A program made the position numbers and the translations under genes. A stretch of 64,000 nucleotides of DNA, taken from assembly GCF_022385335.1 (NCBI RefSeq), contig NZ_CP092431.1:62001-126000 (forward strand). Reading direction: 5' to 3'. Positions 24,993 to 33,851 of this stretch are shown here, piece by piece. The notes under the pieces were generated by a model that worked only from the letters and a program-made list of their open reading frames with translations, did no database searches and was not told where the DNA came from. The stretch comes from Streptomyces deccanensis. Lineage in GTDB: Bacteria > Actinomycetota > Actinomycetes > Streptomycetales > Streptomycetaceae. How positions within the stretch are numbered: the first letter of the stretch is position 1; the number at the start of each line of letters is the position of its first letter.

Positions 24993-26966
24993 ATGACGGA
25001 CTTCCCGAACCTCTTCAACCCCATTCAGGTAGGTCCATACCTCCTGAAGAACCGGATCATGAACACCGGGCACGCCGCACACTTCCAACTCGGGGACGGC
25101 ACCCCGACCGACGCGTACGCCTACTACGTTCGCGAACGAGCCAAGGGCGGCGCCGGTGTCATCGTCACCGGGCATACGGTTCCCGTCCATGACGGTGACG
25201 CCTCGCTCTCGCTGGCCACCTACAGCGACGCGACCATGGACGCGTTCGCCAAGATGGTGCAGGGGTGCCACGAGTTCGACGTCCCCCTCATCGCGCAGCT
25301 CGGTCACCGTGGACGTCGCCTCATGGATCACGCGGGATTCCTCCGCCGCGACATCGTCGCCCCGTCGCCCGTCCCGACCCCCGACTATTCGGTACCCCTG
25401 TTCATGCCCCACGAGCTGTCGACCGGCGAAGTGGAAGGGATCGTCGAGTCGTTCGGCGCCGCAGCGGACCGCATGCGTCGCTGCGAGTTCGACGGGATCG
25501 AGCTCGCCATCGGCATGGACTACCTGTTCGCGAACTTCCTGCATCCACACGGCAACCGCCGCGACGACAAGTACGGCGGCAAGGACCTGCGTGAACGGAT
25601 GAGGTTCCTCAACGAAGTGCTCACGGTGACGCGCGAGGGGATGGGCAAGGACCGGCTCCTCGGCGTCCGGCTCTACGACGACGGCGTGGACTACAGCATG
25701 AGTCTGGCCGAGCACGTCGAGCTGGCCAAGATCCTCGAAGCGGAGCAGCTCGTCGACTACATCAACATCTGGCAGGCCATCACCTCCGTCCCTCGCATCG
25801 GTCGCGCCCACTGGCCCAGCCACTACTTCGAGACCGGGGCGTTCGTCCACCTCTCGGAGGCCATGAAGGACGCCGGCATCAAACTGCCGATCATCGGAGC
25901 GGGTCGTCAGGACTCACCGGCCTTCGCGGAGCAGTCCATCGCCGAGGGAAAGCTCGACATCGTGGGCATGGCGAAGACCCTCATCGCCGACCCTCACTTC
26001 CCCAACAAGGCGCGTGAAGGTCGCATCGACGACATCCGCACCTGCATCGCCTGCACCCAGTCCTGTGTCGGTCATGTCGACAAAGGGCTCGGCGTCGGGT
26101 GCATCTACAACCCGGTCACCGGCCGGGAGCAGGCGTGGGGGGAGCTGGAGCCGGCCGACGAACCGAAGCGGGTCGTCATCGTCGGCGCCGGACCGGCCGG
26201 CATGGAGGCGGCCCGCACCGCCGCGACGCGGGGACACGAGGTGATCCTGTTCGAACGCGACCGGCGCATGGGCGGCCAGGTCAATCTCGTCATGACGACA
26301 CCGAAACGCGGCAACTTCGAGGAAGTCATCCTCTGGTTCGAGCGGCAGCTGCCGAAGGTCGGGGTAGACGTTCGACTCGGCGTGGAGGCTGACGCGACGA
26401 CCGTCCTGGCCGAGTCTCCCGACGTCATCCTCGTCGCCACCGGGTCCACGCCCTTCGTTCCGGAGCTGATCGGCGCGGACCTCCCGCATGTGCACACCGC
26501 GCGTGAAGTCCTCGCCGACGACACCGTGGCCGGCAGGAACGTCCTCGTGTTCGACGTCGGTGGCCGGGCGGAAGGGGCCACCACGGCCGACTACCTCGCC
26601 GCCAAGCGACACAACGTCAGGTTCGTGACCGGGATGGAGACCGTGGCCCCCGAAATGCCATCGCCGGCGCGGCACCATCTCCTCGAAGTGCTCATGAACA
26701 GCCCGCGAGTCGAACTGCACACCCATACCGCGATCCACGAGATCGAAGAGGGCTCGATCACCACGTTCAATGTCGTCACCTGGGAACCCGACAGCATCGA
26801 AGGCATCGACACCGTTGTCGTAGCCGCCGGCGGCATCGCCGACGACTCGCTCTACCGCCAACTGGTGAAGCAGCACCCGAATGTGCAAGCGATCGGCGAC
26901 TGCTACCAGCCGCGAGACATCGAGATCGCCATCGTCCACGGGCACCGGGCCGGCCGCGGGATCTGA
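24993..26966 (+). CDS. FMN/4Fe-4S/FAD ene-reductase (2,4-dienoyl-CoA reductase / trimethylamine dehydrogenase type)
   Basis: A 657-residue flavoprotein. Residues 1-345 form an old-yellow-enzyme TIM barrel (NLFNPIQVGPYLLKNRIMN; FLHPHGNRRDDKYGG). A Cys cluster CIACTQSC...GC near 351-370 binds a 4Fe-4S centre, and VVIVGAGPAGMEAARTAATRG near 390 starts the FAD/NAD(P)-binding domain. Homologues reduce activated C=C bonds or demethylate amines. Placed downstream of the LysR gene and facing a Mo hydroxylase/enamidase operon, it could reduce the hydroxylated N-heteroaromatic ring. It is preceded by a 195-bp gap that may carry its own promoter. Confidence 0.88.
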   Translation: MTDFPNLFNPIQVGPYLLKNRIMNTGHAAHFQLGDGTPTDAYAYYVRERAKGGAGVIVTGHTVPVHDGDASLSLATYSDATMDAFAKMVQGCHEFDVPLIAQLGHRGRRLMDHAGFLRRDIVAPSPVPTPDYSVPLFMPHELSTGEVEGIVESFGAAADRMRRCEFDGIELAIGMDYLFANFLHPHGNRRDDKYGGKDLRERMRFLNEVLTVTREGMGKDRLLGVRLYDDGVDYSMSLAEHVELAKILEAEQLVDYINIWQAITSVPRIGRAHWPSHYFETGAFVHLSEAMKDAGIKLPIIGAGRQDSPAFAEQSIAEGKLDIVGMAKTLIADPHFPNKAREGRIDDIRTCIACTQSCVGHVDKGLGVGCIYNPVTGREQAWGELEPADEPKRVVIVGAGPAGMEAARTAATRGHEVILFERDRRMGGQVNLVMTTPKRGNFEEVILWFERQLPKVGVDVRLGVEADATTVLAESPDVILVATGSTPFVPELIGADLPHVHTAREVLADDTVAGRNVLVFDVGGRAEGATTADYLAAKRHNVRFVTGMETVAPEMPSPARHHLLEVLMNSPRVELHTHTAIHEIEEGSITTFNVVTWEPDSIEGIDTVVVAAGGIADDSLYRQLVKQHPNVQAIGDCYQPRDIEIAIVHGHRAGRGI

Positions 26967-27520
26967 CACGGGTGGGCCACACTTCGGCAACCCGTGATCA
27001 CCAAGCCTTGTGCCCCTTCTTCTGCGAGTTGCCCCATCGCGCCTATGTGCGCGACCTCCCAGGCAGGGCAGTGCCACAACGAGTGGCGACACCGCTCGTT
27101 GCAGCGGGTTGACGGTGCCGGTCTACGCCTCGTCGGCCGGTTGGGGCAGGTGATGACGACGTGGTCAACCGGCTGCCGGTTGGGGCAGGTGATGACCTGC
27201 GTGATCGGCCGACTGCCGGTAGATGGGGTGCGTGATTCCTGACCGTCCGGTGCGGTCGGCGTCCCGGAACGTCCGGTCCGCGTAACGGTGTTCGGCGACG
27301 AACCGCTGCCTCGCGGCGGCGGAGAAGCAGAGGGCGAGCGGTGACGTGCCGTGGCCGTCGCGGATCGCGCGCGTCGGAACCGTCCCGTCCCCGCGCGGTG
27401 GGGCCACGTGGGCTCGATGGTCCACCGCAGTCGGATCACGCCAACTGTGGCCTTGCACCGCACCACAGCGCGAAAATTCCCTGCCCGGCCAGTCGGGATC
27501 CCGTACGCTGGTCAGACCGA
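26967..27520. repeat. Gene-free 550 bp with a 21-bp direct repeat
   Basis: A 21-bp segment beginning CCGGTTGGGGCAGGTGATG occurs at 27137-27157 and again, identical, at 27176-27196 (39-bp period). The minus strand near 27245-27480 is open but matches no family I know. No promoter or RNA was recognised before the tRNA. Confidence 0.5.
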
Positions 27521-27598
27521 CGCGGGGTGGAGCAGTTCGGTAGCTCGCTGGGCTCATAACCCAGAGGTCGCGTGGTTCAAATCCCGCCCCCGCTACCA
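27521..27598 (+). tRNA. Initiator tRNA-Met (CAT)
   Basis: A full cloverleaf can be drawn. The acceptor CGCGGGG pairs with CCCCGC but base 1 (C) is unpaired opposite T, the anticodon stem CTGGG/CCCAG with loop CTCATAA carries CAT, the T-arm contains GGTTCAAATCC, and CCA is encoded. The unpaired 1:72 position and three G:C pairs at the base of the anticodon stem identify an initiator tRNA. No copy of its 3' end was seen in the window that would mark an integration site. Confidence 0.95.
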
Positions 27599-27604
27599 GA
27601 ATCC

Positions 27605-27635
27605 GGCCCCCGGCGACGTCACATCGCCGGGGGCC
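27605..27635 (+). terminator. Strong GC hairpin after tRNA-fMet
   Basis: GGCCCCCGGCGA (27605-27616) pairs perfectly with TCGCCGGGGGCC (27624-27635) around a 7-base loop, six bases after the tRNA CCA end. It lacks a U-tract, as usual for streptomycete terminators. Confidence 0.8.
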
Positions 27636-27805
27636 GGAGCCGTTCGCAGGTACTTACGGGCCCTGGCGGCCGAGGGATCCTGTCGGCGGGCCGAGCTACG
27701 GCTGCCGGGAGGGTGCCGAAGTCGGTCACGTCTGGGGCACCGGGCACGCTGCGGTGCGCGAGGTCCAGCAATCACGCTGGTCGATCAGCGCGGCCTTACG
27801 GCGGC

Positions 27806-28096
27806 TCACCGATCGCCGCGCAAATGGTCGAGAAGGGCATCATGGCAGTCGTCCGCGCCGATCCGGGGTCGTGTGAAGGCCAACACGCCGTCATCGTTGC
27901 CTTCCGCCTTGGCCTTGGCCAACTGCGCCTCGACGTCCGCGATGTGCTCGGCGCACTCGGCACTGACGGGCTTCTCGGGCTGCGGGCCGGGCGCCGGAGA
28001 GGCGTTCAGAGCGGCGGTGGCAACGATACCGGCCACGCACAGCGCCGCCCACGCGGCAACCCACACGCGGCGACTCATCCATAACGGCTTGGGCAT
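27806..28096 (-). CDS. Small secreted or membrane-anchored protein of unknown function
   Basis: A 96-residue protein with a basic N-terminus (MPKPLWMSRRVW), one hydrophobic segment (VAAWAALCVAGIVATAAL), a Pro-rich linker and a mostly helical polar tail with two Cys (SAECAEHIADVEAQL; ADDCHDALLDHL) that could form a disulfide. This looks like a signal-anchored envelope protein. It lies convergent with the tRNA. No family recognised. Confidence 0.55.
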   Translation of the reverse strand: MPKPLWMSRRVWVAAWAALCVAGIVATAALNASPAPGPQPEKPVSAECAEHIADVEAQLAKAKAEGNDDGVLAFTRPRIGADDCHDALLDHLRGDR

Positions 28097-28427
28097 TCAG
28101 GCATCCTACGAGCATCGCAGCGGCCTGTCGTGGAGTGGAGCGGTCTCTGTCAGCGGTCGGCAACCCAGAGCGCCCTGGACTACTCGCCCCAGGCGGCCGT
28201 CGCGCTCGTCCGCGAGTCCCTGGTGATGACATGGTGATCGTGACGACTGTCGAATCTCTCAGGGGCGCGGCGCGGTTTGATATACGGCTCCGCCGCGCGG
28301 GCGCTCCAGGGCGGAGCGGATCGCCACGCTGCCGAAGGGCTCCCGTCGGCCGTAGAGGACCGCGCCGACCAGACCGAGCGCGGTGACCCGCCACCGAGCA
28401 GCCGAACATTTCAGGATGGGCTCCCCC
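28097..28427. other. 331-bp gap with a possible coding relic
   Basis: On the minus strand near 28262-28390 the frame reads VTALGLVGAVLYGRREPFGS, then VAIRSALERP, like the end of a membrane protein, but it has no start and no recognised family. Nothing else is visible. Confidence 0.25.
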
Positions 28428-28850
28428 TCAGCGTGCGGGAGGGAGGAGGGCGATGCCGTCGTCGTCGGCGTGGAGGATGTCACCGGGGGCGAAGGTGACA
28501 CCGCCGAAGGTGACCGGGACGTCGATCTCCCCGACGGCGTCCTTGGAGCTCTTGCGTGGGATGGTGCCCAAAGCCTTGATACCGAGCTGGAGTTCGGCCA
28601 GCGCGGCGCTGTCGCGGACGGCGCCGTGCAGGATCAGGCCGGCCCAACCGTTGTCCTGGGCGGAGGCGGCGATGAGGTCGCCGACCAGCGCGGTGCGCAG
28701 GGATCCGCCGCCGTCGACGACGAGGACATGGCCGTCGCCGGGGGTGCGCAGGAGGTCACGGAGTAGACCGTTGTCCTCGTGGCAGGAGACGGTGCGTACC
28801 GGTCCGGCGAAGAGGCGGTGGGCTCCGAACTGGCGGAACTGGAGGTCCAC
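28428..28850 (-). CDS. RraA-like protein (HMG aldolase / RraA fold), start uncertain
   Basis: The protein matches the RraA family closely: [60 protein letters not shown] and [10 protein letters not shown]. Members are divalent-metal aldolases/decarboxylases (4-hydroxy-4-methyl-2-oxoglutarate) or RNase E modulators; in a catabolic cluster the former is likelier. Homology extends upstream of GTG 28850 through [16 protein letters not shown] to about 28900, but no ATG, GTG or TTG in that frame precedes it. The native start therefore seems lost, and an internal GTG start would remove an N-terminal helix. Confidence 0.7.
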   Translation of the reverse strand: MDLQFRQFGAHRLFAGPVRTVSCHEDNGLLRDLLRTPGDGHVLVVDGGGSLRTALVGDLIAASAQDNGWAGLILHGAVRDSAALAELQLGIKALGTIPRKSSKDAVGEIDVPVTFGGVTFAPGDILHADDDGIALLPPAR

Positions 28851-28985
28851 GATGCGCAGTTGGGTGCCGTACTGGTCGACGAGGTCGGCGGTGGGGACGG
28901 GGTGACTGGTCCGGGCACGGGTGTCGTCCTTCGTTGAGAGGTTGAGGGGTCGCGGGAGGCTGCCGCGCTCGCGCGCATCCGGTCG

Positions 28986-29611
28986 TCAGGAGGATGTGGG
29001 CGCGAGTCGGCGGCCTGGTCGGGGGTGAGGGGGCGGGTGTTGTGTCCTCGTAGGAGGAGGTGGAGTTTGGCGGTCTCCTCCAACTCCTCGATGGCGTCGG
29101 TGGCTTGCTCCAGGGTGGCGCCGGCGACGACGGGCCCGAAAATGGCGTGGTGGTCGCGGGCGGTCGTTTCGGCGAGCGGTTCGAGGGTGGCGTCGCCGGG
29201 TGCGTGGTACGGCAGCAGCGGGAGCGTACCGACGCGCAGGGCGTAGTACGGGGTCAGGGGTGGGAGTACGTTCGCGGGATCGACGTCGGCCAGGCAGGAG
29301 ACGACTGCCGCGTGGGTGGAGTGGAGGTGGACGACGGCGTTCGCGGTGGGGCGGGAGCGGTAGAACGCCGCGTGCAGGAATGCCTCGTTGGTGGGCCGTG
29401 GGCCGCCGAGGTGACGTCCGTCGATGTCGGTGCGGGAGAGGTCGGTGAGGGTGCCCAGGCTGGAGCCGGTGGGGGTGAGCAGCAGGGTGCCGTAGGCGGG
29501 GCAGACGGACAGGTTGCCGGTGGAGCCGTGGGTCAGGCCGCGGGTGAGGAGGGAGCGGGACGTGCGCACGATCAGCTCGCGGACGGCTCCTTCGTCGGGG
29601 TAGGTGGCCAT
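28986..29611 (-). CDS. Class II aldolase/adducin family protein (OtnC-like), run-on C-terminus
   Basis: From ATG 29611 it reads LIVRTSRSLLTRGLTHGSTG, then NLSV, the usual class II aldolase opening, and has VHLHSTHAAVVSCL with metal-binding His residues, a later LPLLPYHAPGD and a terminal HLLLRGHNTRPLTPDQAAD. OtnC-type enzymes decarboxylate 3-oxo-tetronate 4-phosphate. The family ends near residue 210 (28986), but the frame stays open to 28634, overlapping the RraA-like gene; a stop (TGA at 28986-28988) exists in another frame, suggesting a 1-base indel near the end. It overlaps the tail of the kinase gene. Confidence 0.7.
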
Positions 29612-30832
29612 GACCGTCCCAGGGCTCGGGTGAACAGGTCCGGGGCGCCGAAGTCGCCCGACTTGAGCATGAGGGCGAGGTCCCCGTGCTTGGTGTCGGC
29701 GTACGTCCAGGGCACGCCGGGATCCGCCTCCTCCCCCACCAGCACGGCACGGATGTCGAGCGCGGTGGTGACAGCGCCGGAGGGCATTCGGTGAGGTGGG
29801 CGGCCAGGTCGCCGAGGAGTTTCTCGACCTGGGCGGCGGCTTCCGCGAGGACCAACTGGGCCTGGGTCGCGGCGAGTTCCTCGGGTGAGGCGGAGGGGTA
29901 GACCAGACGGGCAGGTCCGGGTCCTGGGCGTCGTACCAGGCCAGGGCCTCGCCGGTGACGTCCCGGCCGGCTGCCGCGGCCAGCACGTCGAGGTGGAGGG
30001 AGGGCAGGCCGGCGGCCTGGAAGTGGTCGATCTGCTCCAGTGTGCGGGCCGAGCAGCTGCCGGCCAGGACGGCGGCCCTGCCTTCCCGCGGCAGGGGCTC
30101 GACCGGGGCCGGGCCGGTCGTGGGGTAGGCGTGCCCGAGGCCCTCGGCCAGGCCTGCCGCGCCCGCGACGACGGGGAGTTCGAGGACGGCGGCGCCCAGG
30201 ACAGCGAGGTCGTCGTCGGTGAGGGCGTCGGCGATGACGTGCCGTACGCCTGCCTGCCGGTGCGCGAGGAGCGCCTCGCGGACGGCCTCGGGTCCCTGCC
30301 GGACGGTCGCCCAGTCGACGAGGGCGACGCGGTGGCGGGTCTGCGCGGACAGCAGCCGCACCAGGGCCGAGTTCGTCATCGGGTTGAGGGGGTGGTGGCG
30401 CTGCGGGGAGTCGGCGAGCAGCTGGTCGTGGACGAAGAGGTGGCCCTGGTAGACGGTACGGCCGTTGGGCGGGGAGGACGGGCAGTGCAGGGTGATCGGC
30501 GCTCCGACGGCGTCCAGAAGGGCGTCTGCGACCGGGCCGATGTTGCCCTTCTCCGTGGAGTCGAAGGTGGAGCAGTACTTGAAGTAGACCTGCGCAACTC
30601 CCTTGTCCCACAGCCAACGTTGAGCGGCGAGCGCGTCGGTGACAGCCTCGTCGGCGGGCGTGGAACGGGACTTGAGTGCTACGACGGCCGCGTCACAGTC
30701 GGCCGGCAGCGTGGTGGCGGCGTGCGGGGTGCCGAAGACCAGGGCGGTGCGCAGGCCGGCGCGCCGGAAGGCGGCGGCGACGTCGGTGCCGCCGGTGAAG
30801 TCGTCGGCGATGCAGCCGATGCGCAGGGTCAT
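29572..30832 (-). pseudogene. Four-carbon acid sugar kinase (DUF1537, OtnK-like), two frameshifts
   Basis: The N-terminal domain is intact from ATG 30832: MTLRIGCIADDFTGGTDVA, FKYCSTFDSTEKGNIGP and LAGSCSARTLEQI are classic DUF1537/SBD motifs. After DPDLPV (about 29905) the frame changes to LVYPSASPEELAATQ. After LGDLAAHLTE (about 29787) it changes again to GAVTTALDIRAVLVGEEADP and the terminal LALMLKSGDFGAPDLFTRAL. The GGETSG-type nucleotide loop between these blocks is missing. Total span is the normal 420 codons. The enzyme would phosphorylate 3-oxo-tetronate; this copy is dead. Confidence 0.85.
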
Positions 30833-30987
30833 GACGGGGCTCTCCGGGGGATGTGCGGGGGTGCGGCTCGCGGTGATCCGGGGCGAGCGGCGGACGGGAT
30901 CGCGCCGGTCACGCCAGTCCCGACCGTGGGGAGCCGCCCGGCCCGGAGCGGGCGGGGTCAGTTCTGGCTCGGCCCGGAGCGGGGCGG

Positions 30988-32073
30988 TCAGTTCTGGCCC
31001 GCCCCGTTCCGGATGGCCTTGACGACGGCCGAGGTGAACTCCGACGTGGACGCCGAGCCTCCCAGGTCACGGGTGGAGACGCCGCTCTCGATGGTGGCCG
31101 CCACCCCGGCTTCGATGATCTGCCCGGCCCGGCCGATGGCCTTGTCGCCGTGCTGGGCGCCCAGCCACTCGAAGAGCATCGCGCCGGAGAGGATCATGGC
31201 GACCGGGTTGGCGATGTTCTGCCCGGCGATGTCGGGGGCGGAGCCGTGCGAGGCCTGGGCCATCGCGGTGGTGGCGGAGGCGTTGATGGAGGGGGCGGTG
31301 CCCAGGGAGCCGGAGATCTCGCCGGCCAGGTCGGAGAGGATGTCCCCGAACATGTTCTCGGTGACGATGACGTCGAAGTCCTGGGCACGGCGCACCAGAT
31401 GGACGGTCATGGCGTCGATGTGGAAGTCGTCGACCGTGACGTCCGGGTACTCCTGGGCGACCTCCTGGCACACCGTACGGAACAGCCCGGTGGTCAGCTT
31501 CAGCACGTTCGCCTTGTGGACGATCGTCACCTTCTTGCGCCGCGAGCGGGCCAGGTCGAAGGCGACCCGGGCGACGCGCTCGGTGGCCTCCCGGGTGATG
31601 ATGCCCAGCATGATGGCGGTGTTCTCGGTGGGCATGAACTCGCCGGTGCCGGCGAAGGTGTTGCGGTCGGCGTAGAAGCCCTCGGTGTTCTCGCGGACGA
31701 TGACCAGGTCCGCGCTGTCACACACCGCCCGCGCGCCCGGGAAGGACTTCGCCGGGCGGATGTTGGCGAACAGCTGGAAGTGTTTGCGCAGGGTGCCCGA
31801 GGGGTTGAGCGCGGACTTGTGCGGCTCGGGGTAGGACACCGAGTCGTGCGGGCCGAGGTACCAGCCGTCGAGGTCGGCGAGCGCGGTCCTGGTCTCGTCC
31901 GGGACCGGGGTGCCATGTGTCTCGATCGCCGAGGCGCCCAGCGGGAGCGTCACCCAGTCGATGCTCGCGCCGGCAGCCGTGACGGCCGCTGTCGCGATCT
32001 CGACCGACGACGGGACGATCTCCGGGCCGATGCCGTCGCCCTCCAGGACGCCGAGGCGGTAGGTGGTGCTCAT
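30988..32073 (-). CDS. Beta-decarboxylating dehydrogenase (isopropylmalate/tartrate dehydrogenase family)
   Basis: A 361-residue NAD-dependent enzyme with GVLEGDGIGPEIVPSSV, VIVRENTEGFYADRNTF, the active-site Lys in VHKANVLKL, metal-binding VTENMFGDILSDLAGEISG and cofactor loop HGSAPDIAGQNIANP. It resembles tartrate/D-malate-type members more than LeuB, which fits a C4-acid catabolic cluster. The frame is intact although the flanking genes are decayed. It may oxidise tartrate, malate or a 4-carbon acid sugar. Confidence 0.85.
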   Translation of the reverse strand: MSTTYRLGVLEGDGIGPEIVPSSVEIATAAVTAAGASIDWVTLPLGASAIETHGTPVPDETRTALADLDGWYLGPHDSVSYPEPHKSALNPSGTLRKHFQLFANIRPAKSFPGARAVCDSADLVIVRENTEGFYADRNTFAGTGEFMPTENTAIMLGIITREATERVARVAFDLARSRRKKVTIVHKANVLKLTTGLFRTVCQEVAQEYPDVTVDDFHIDAMTVHLVRRAQDFDVIVTENMFGDILSDLAGEISGSLGTAPSINASATTAMAQASHGSAPDIAGQNIANPVAMILSGAMLFEWLGAQHGDKAIGRAGQIIEAGVAATIESGVSTRDLGGSASTSEFTSAVVKAIRNGAGQN

Positions 32074-32208
32074 AGTGCGGGTTCCTCTCTCAACAACGGT
32101 CGCAACAACCGTCTCAACAAGGGGCGGGCGTAGGGAGCGGGCAGAGGGGTAGGCCCGGACGGTGGTGGCGGTGGCGGTGGCGGTGGCGGCTGCGGCGGTC
32201 AGAGCCGT

Positions 32209-33015
32209 TTAGGAACGAGCGGCGGCTTCGGCACCGTCGCCGTCCTGGGTGTGCTCCAGGGTCAGCCACCCGGTGAAGCCGCCCTCGCGCAGCGTGCGCA
32301 GCAACGGGGTGAGCCGGTGGTCGCCGACCGTGAGGGGCCCCGGGTGGAATGCGCCGCGAGCTGGAGGCAGCTGGTGACGGAGGCGTGCTCGGTGATGGCC
32401 CGGATCGGCTCGACGCCTTCGGCTTCGAGATGGTGGGTGTCCAGCACCAGCCCGGCCGGCGTACCGAGCGAGTCCAGGACGGCGAGGGCTTCGTCGGGAG
32501 TGTTCCACAGGGAGGTGCTGGCGCGGGTCTGCGGCTCCAGCAGCATTCGGCTGCCGTGGGCGTCCGCCTCCTCGGCCAACTCTCGTACGGCGCGTTCCGC
32601 CCACGTCCCCTGGACCTCCCCGCCAGCCCCGACAGGAAGGTGCCGCGGGTCTGGCCCAGGGTCACCGGGACACCGGGACACCGAGGGCTCCCGCGAGGCG
32701 GGCCGCGCCGCGCAGCCGGTCCAGCGCGTGCCGACGGACGTCCGGTGCGGGGTCGGTCAGGGTCAGGCCGTCCTGTGCGGCCACCGGCCCGGTGCCGATC
32801 CCGAGGACCCTCAGGCCGTGGCTCTCGACGGTCCGGGCCAGAGCCTCGGCGCCGCGCGCGGTCACGTACCGGACCTGAACCTCCACACCGTCGTAGCCGA
32901 GCTTCGACAGGTGTACGACCGCCTCGGCAAGCGGCGCGGTGAAGCCCAGCGGCCTGAGGGTGCGGCAGTCGTCGCCGGAGACGGTGTAGGCCAGCGGCCA
33001 CGGCAGCGCCGTCAT
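32209..33015 (-). pseudogene. TIM-barrel sugar-phosphate isomerase/epimerase, multiple frameshifts
   Basis: The N-terminus reads PLAEAVVHLSKLGYDGVEVQ and LRVLGIGTGP in one frame up to LGVPVSR-stop (32662). An exact 8-bp tandem duplication, CACCGGGA at 32663-32670 and 32671-32678, shifts the frame there; removing one copy gives LGVPVTLGQTRGTFLSG. A second indel in a G run near 32625 and a third near 32360 lead into AERAVRELAEEADAHG, RMLLEPQTRAS, LVLDTHHLEAEG and finally GFTGWLTLEHTQDGDG. These are AP-endonuclease-2/hydroxypyruvate-isomerase-like motifs, as in OtnI. The gene is dead. Confidence 0.8.
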
Positions 33016-33710
33016 GCCGCACCCACCGTGGCCCGCTCGGTGCTGGTGAGCAGGGAGCGCAGCATCCGGGCCGCGGTGCCGGCCCCGTCCAGGACCGGCA
33101 CGCCGAGCAGGTCGGCCAACGCGTCACGGGCCGGGGCCAAGGAGTACTGCGCGAGCAGCACCACGTCGGCGTCGGTCGCACCGGCGGCCCTGAGGGCCTC
33201 GGCCAGGTGGCGGGCGATCGCCTCGTGACTGTCCGCGTGGGCCGCGGCCTCGCTCAGCGCGGTCATGATCTCGACCGGACGGCTGGGGCGCACCGTCGGC
33301 ACGAGCGCTTCGAACTGGGCGACGGCGGCCGGGACCGCGGGTGCGGTGGAGGCGACGACGGCGATGCGCTCGTAGGGACCCGCGAGGGCGGCCCTGAACA
33401 TGGCTTCGTCGGACTTCAGGACCGGCACGTCCCACAGGGTGCGGGCGGTGTCCACGACCTCCCCGTAGGAGGAGCAGGTCAGCAGGAGGCCTTCGGCGCC
33501 GCCGTCCATCACATGGGTGATCAGGCGGAGCATGCGCCGACGCAGGCCGTCGGTCAGACCGTCGACGTCCTGTGCGTCCTCCAGCAGGCGGTCGTCCAGC
33601 AGATTCCACACCCGCGCGGCGGGGAACTCGTCGGCGAACGCCCGCTGGGCGATGCGGGCGGCTGCCGGGAGGGCGTGAATCAGGGCGACCAGGGGTCGGT
33701 TCTCGATCAC
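33012..33710 (-). CDS. Aspartate/glutamate/hydantoin racemase family protein
   Basis: From GTG 33710 (VIENRPLVALIHALP) the protein has the family's first catalytic-type Cys in LLLTCSSYGEVVD and an ADVVLLAQYSLAP stretch where a second Cys would sit; here it is Gln/Tyr, so two-base racemisation is doubtful and a decarboxylase- or isomerase-like role is possible. Bases 33711-33785 upstream are open but look non-coding. It overlaps the broken TIM-barrel gene by 4 bases and is the first gene of the leftward C4 cluster, with an operator-like palindrome about 125 bp upstream. Confidence 0.75.
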   Translation of the reverse strand: MIENRPLVALIHALPAAARIAQRAFADEFPAARVWNLLDDRLLEDAQDVDGLTDGLRRRMLRLITHVMDGGAEGLLLTCSSYGEVVDTARTLWDVPVLKSDEAMFRAALAGPYERIAVVASTAPAVPAAVAQFEALVPTVRPSRPVEIMTALSEAAAHADSHEAIARHLAEALRAAGATDADVVLLAQYSLAPARDALADLLGVPVLDGAGTAARMLRSLLTSTERATVGAA

Positions 33711-33827
33711 CGGGGTTCTTTCCTCCTCCGGGAGACGGAACCCTTTGCGGGGTTTCCGCGCCCGACCTGGCGGCGTGCGCCGCAAGCCTGGTCGGGCGTG
33801 TCGTCACTGTAGGCATCACGCAGACAT

Positions 33828-33849
33828 CCGGTCAACCGGTCGACCGGTT
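33828..33849. promoter_or_regulatory. Operator-like palindrome ACCGG-N4-CCGGT upstream of the C4 cluster
   Basis: AACCGGTCGACCGGTT (33834-33849) is a perfect 16-bp palindrome, with an overlapping CCGGTCAACCGG half-site pair just to its left. The same ACCGG-N4-CCGGT pattern precedes the GntR gene at 35208-35221, so both are probably sites for that regulator. Confidence 0.6.
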
Positions 33850-33851
33850 GC

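Noticed and set aside
27521..27598. tRNA-fMet as the attachment site of an integrated island
   Set aside because: No integrase gene and no repeat of the tRNA 3' end were seen in the window.
28634..30832. A single 732-residue kinase-aldolase fusion protein
   Set aside because: The kinase C-terminal half lies in other frames; the in-frame join of kinase N-terminus and aldolase is a by-product of two frameshifts, and the segment between them is non-homologous.
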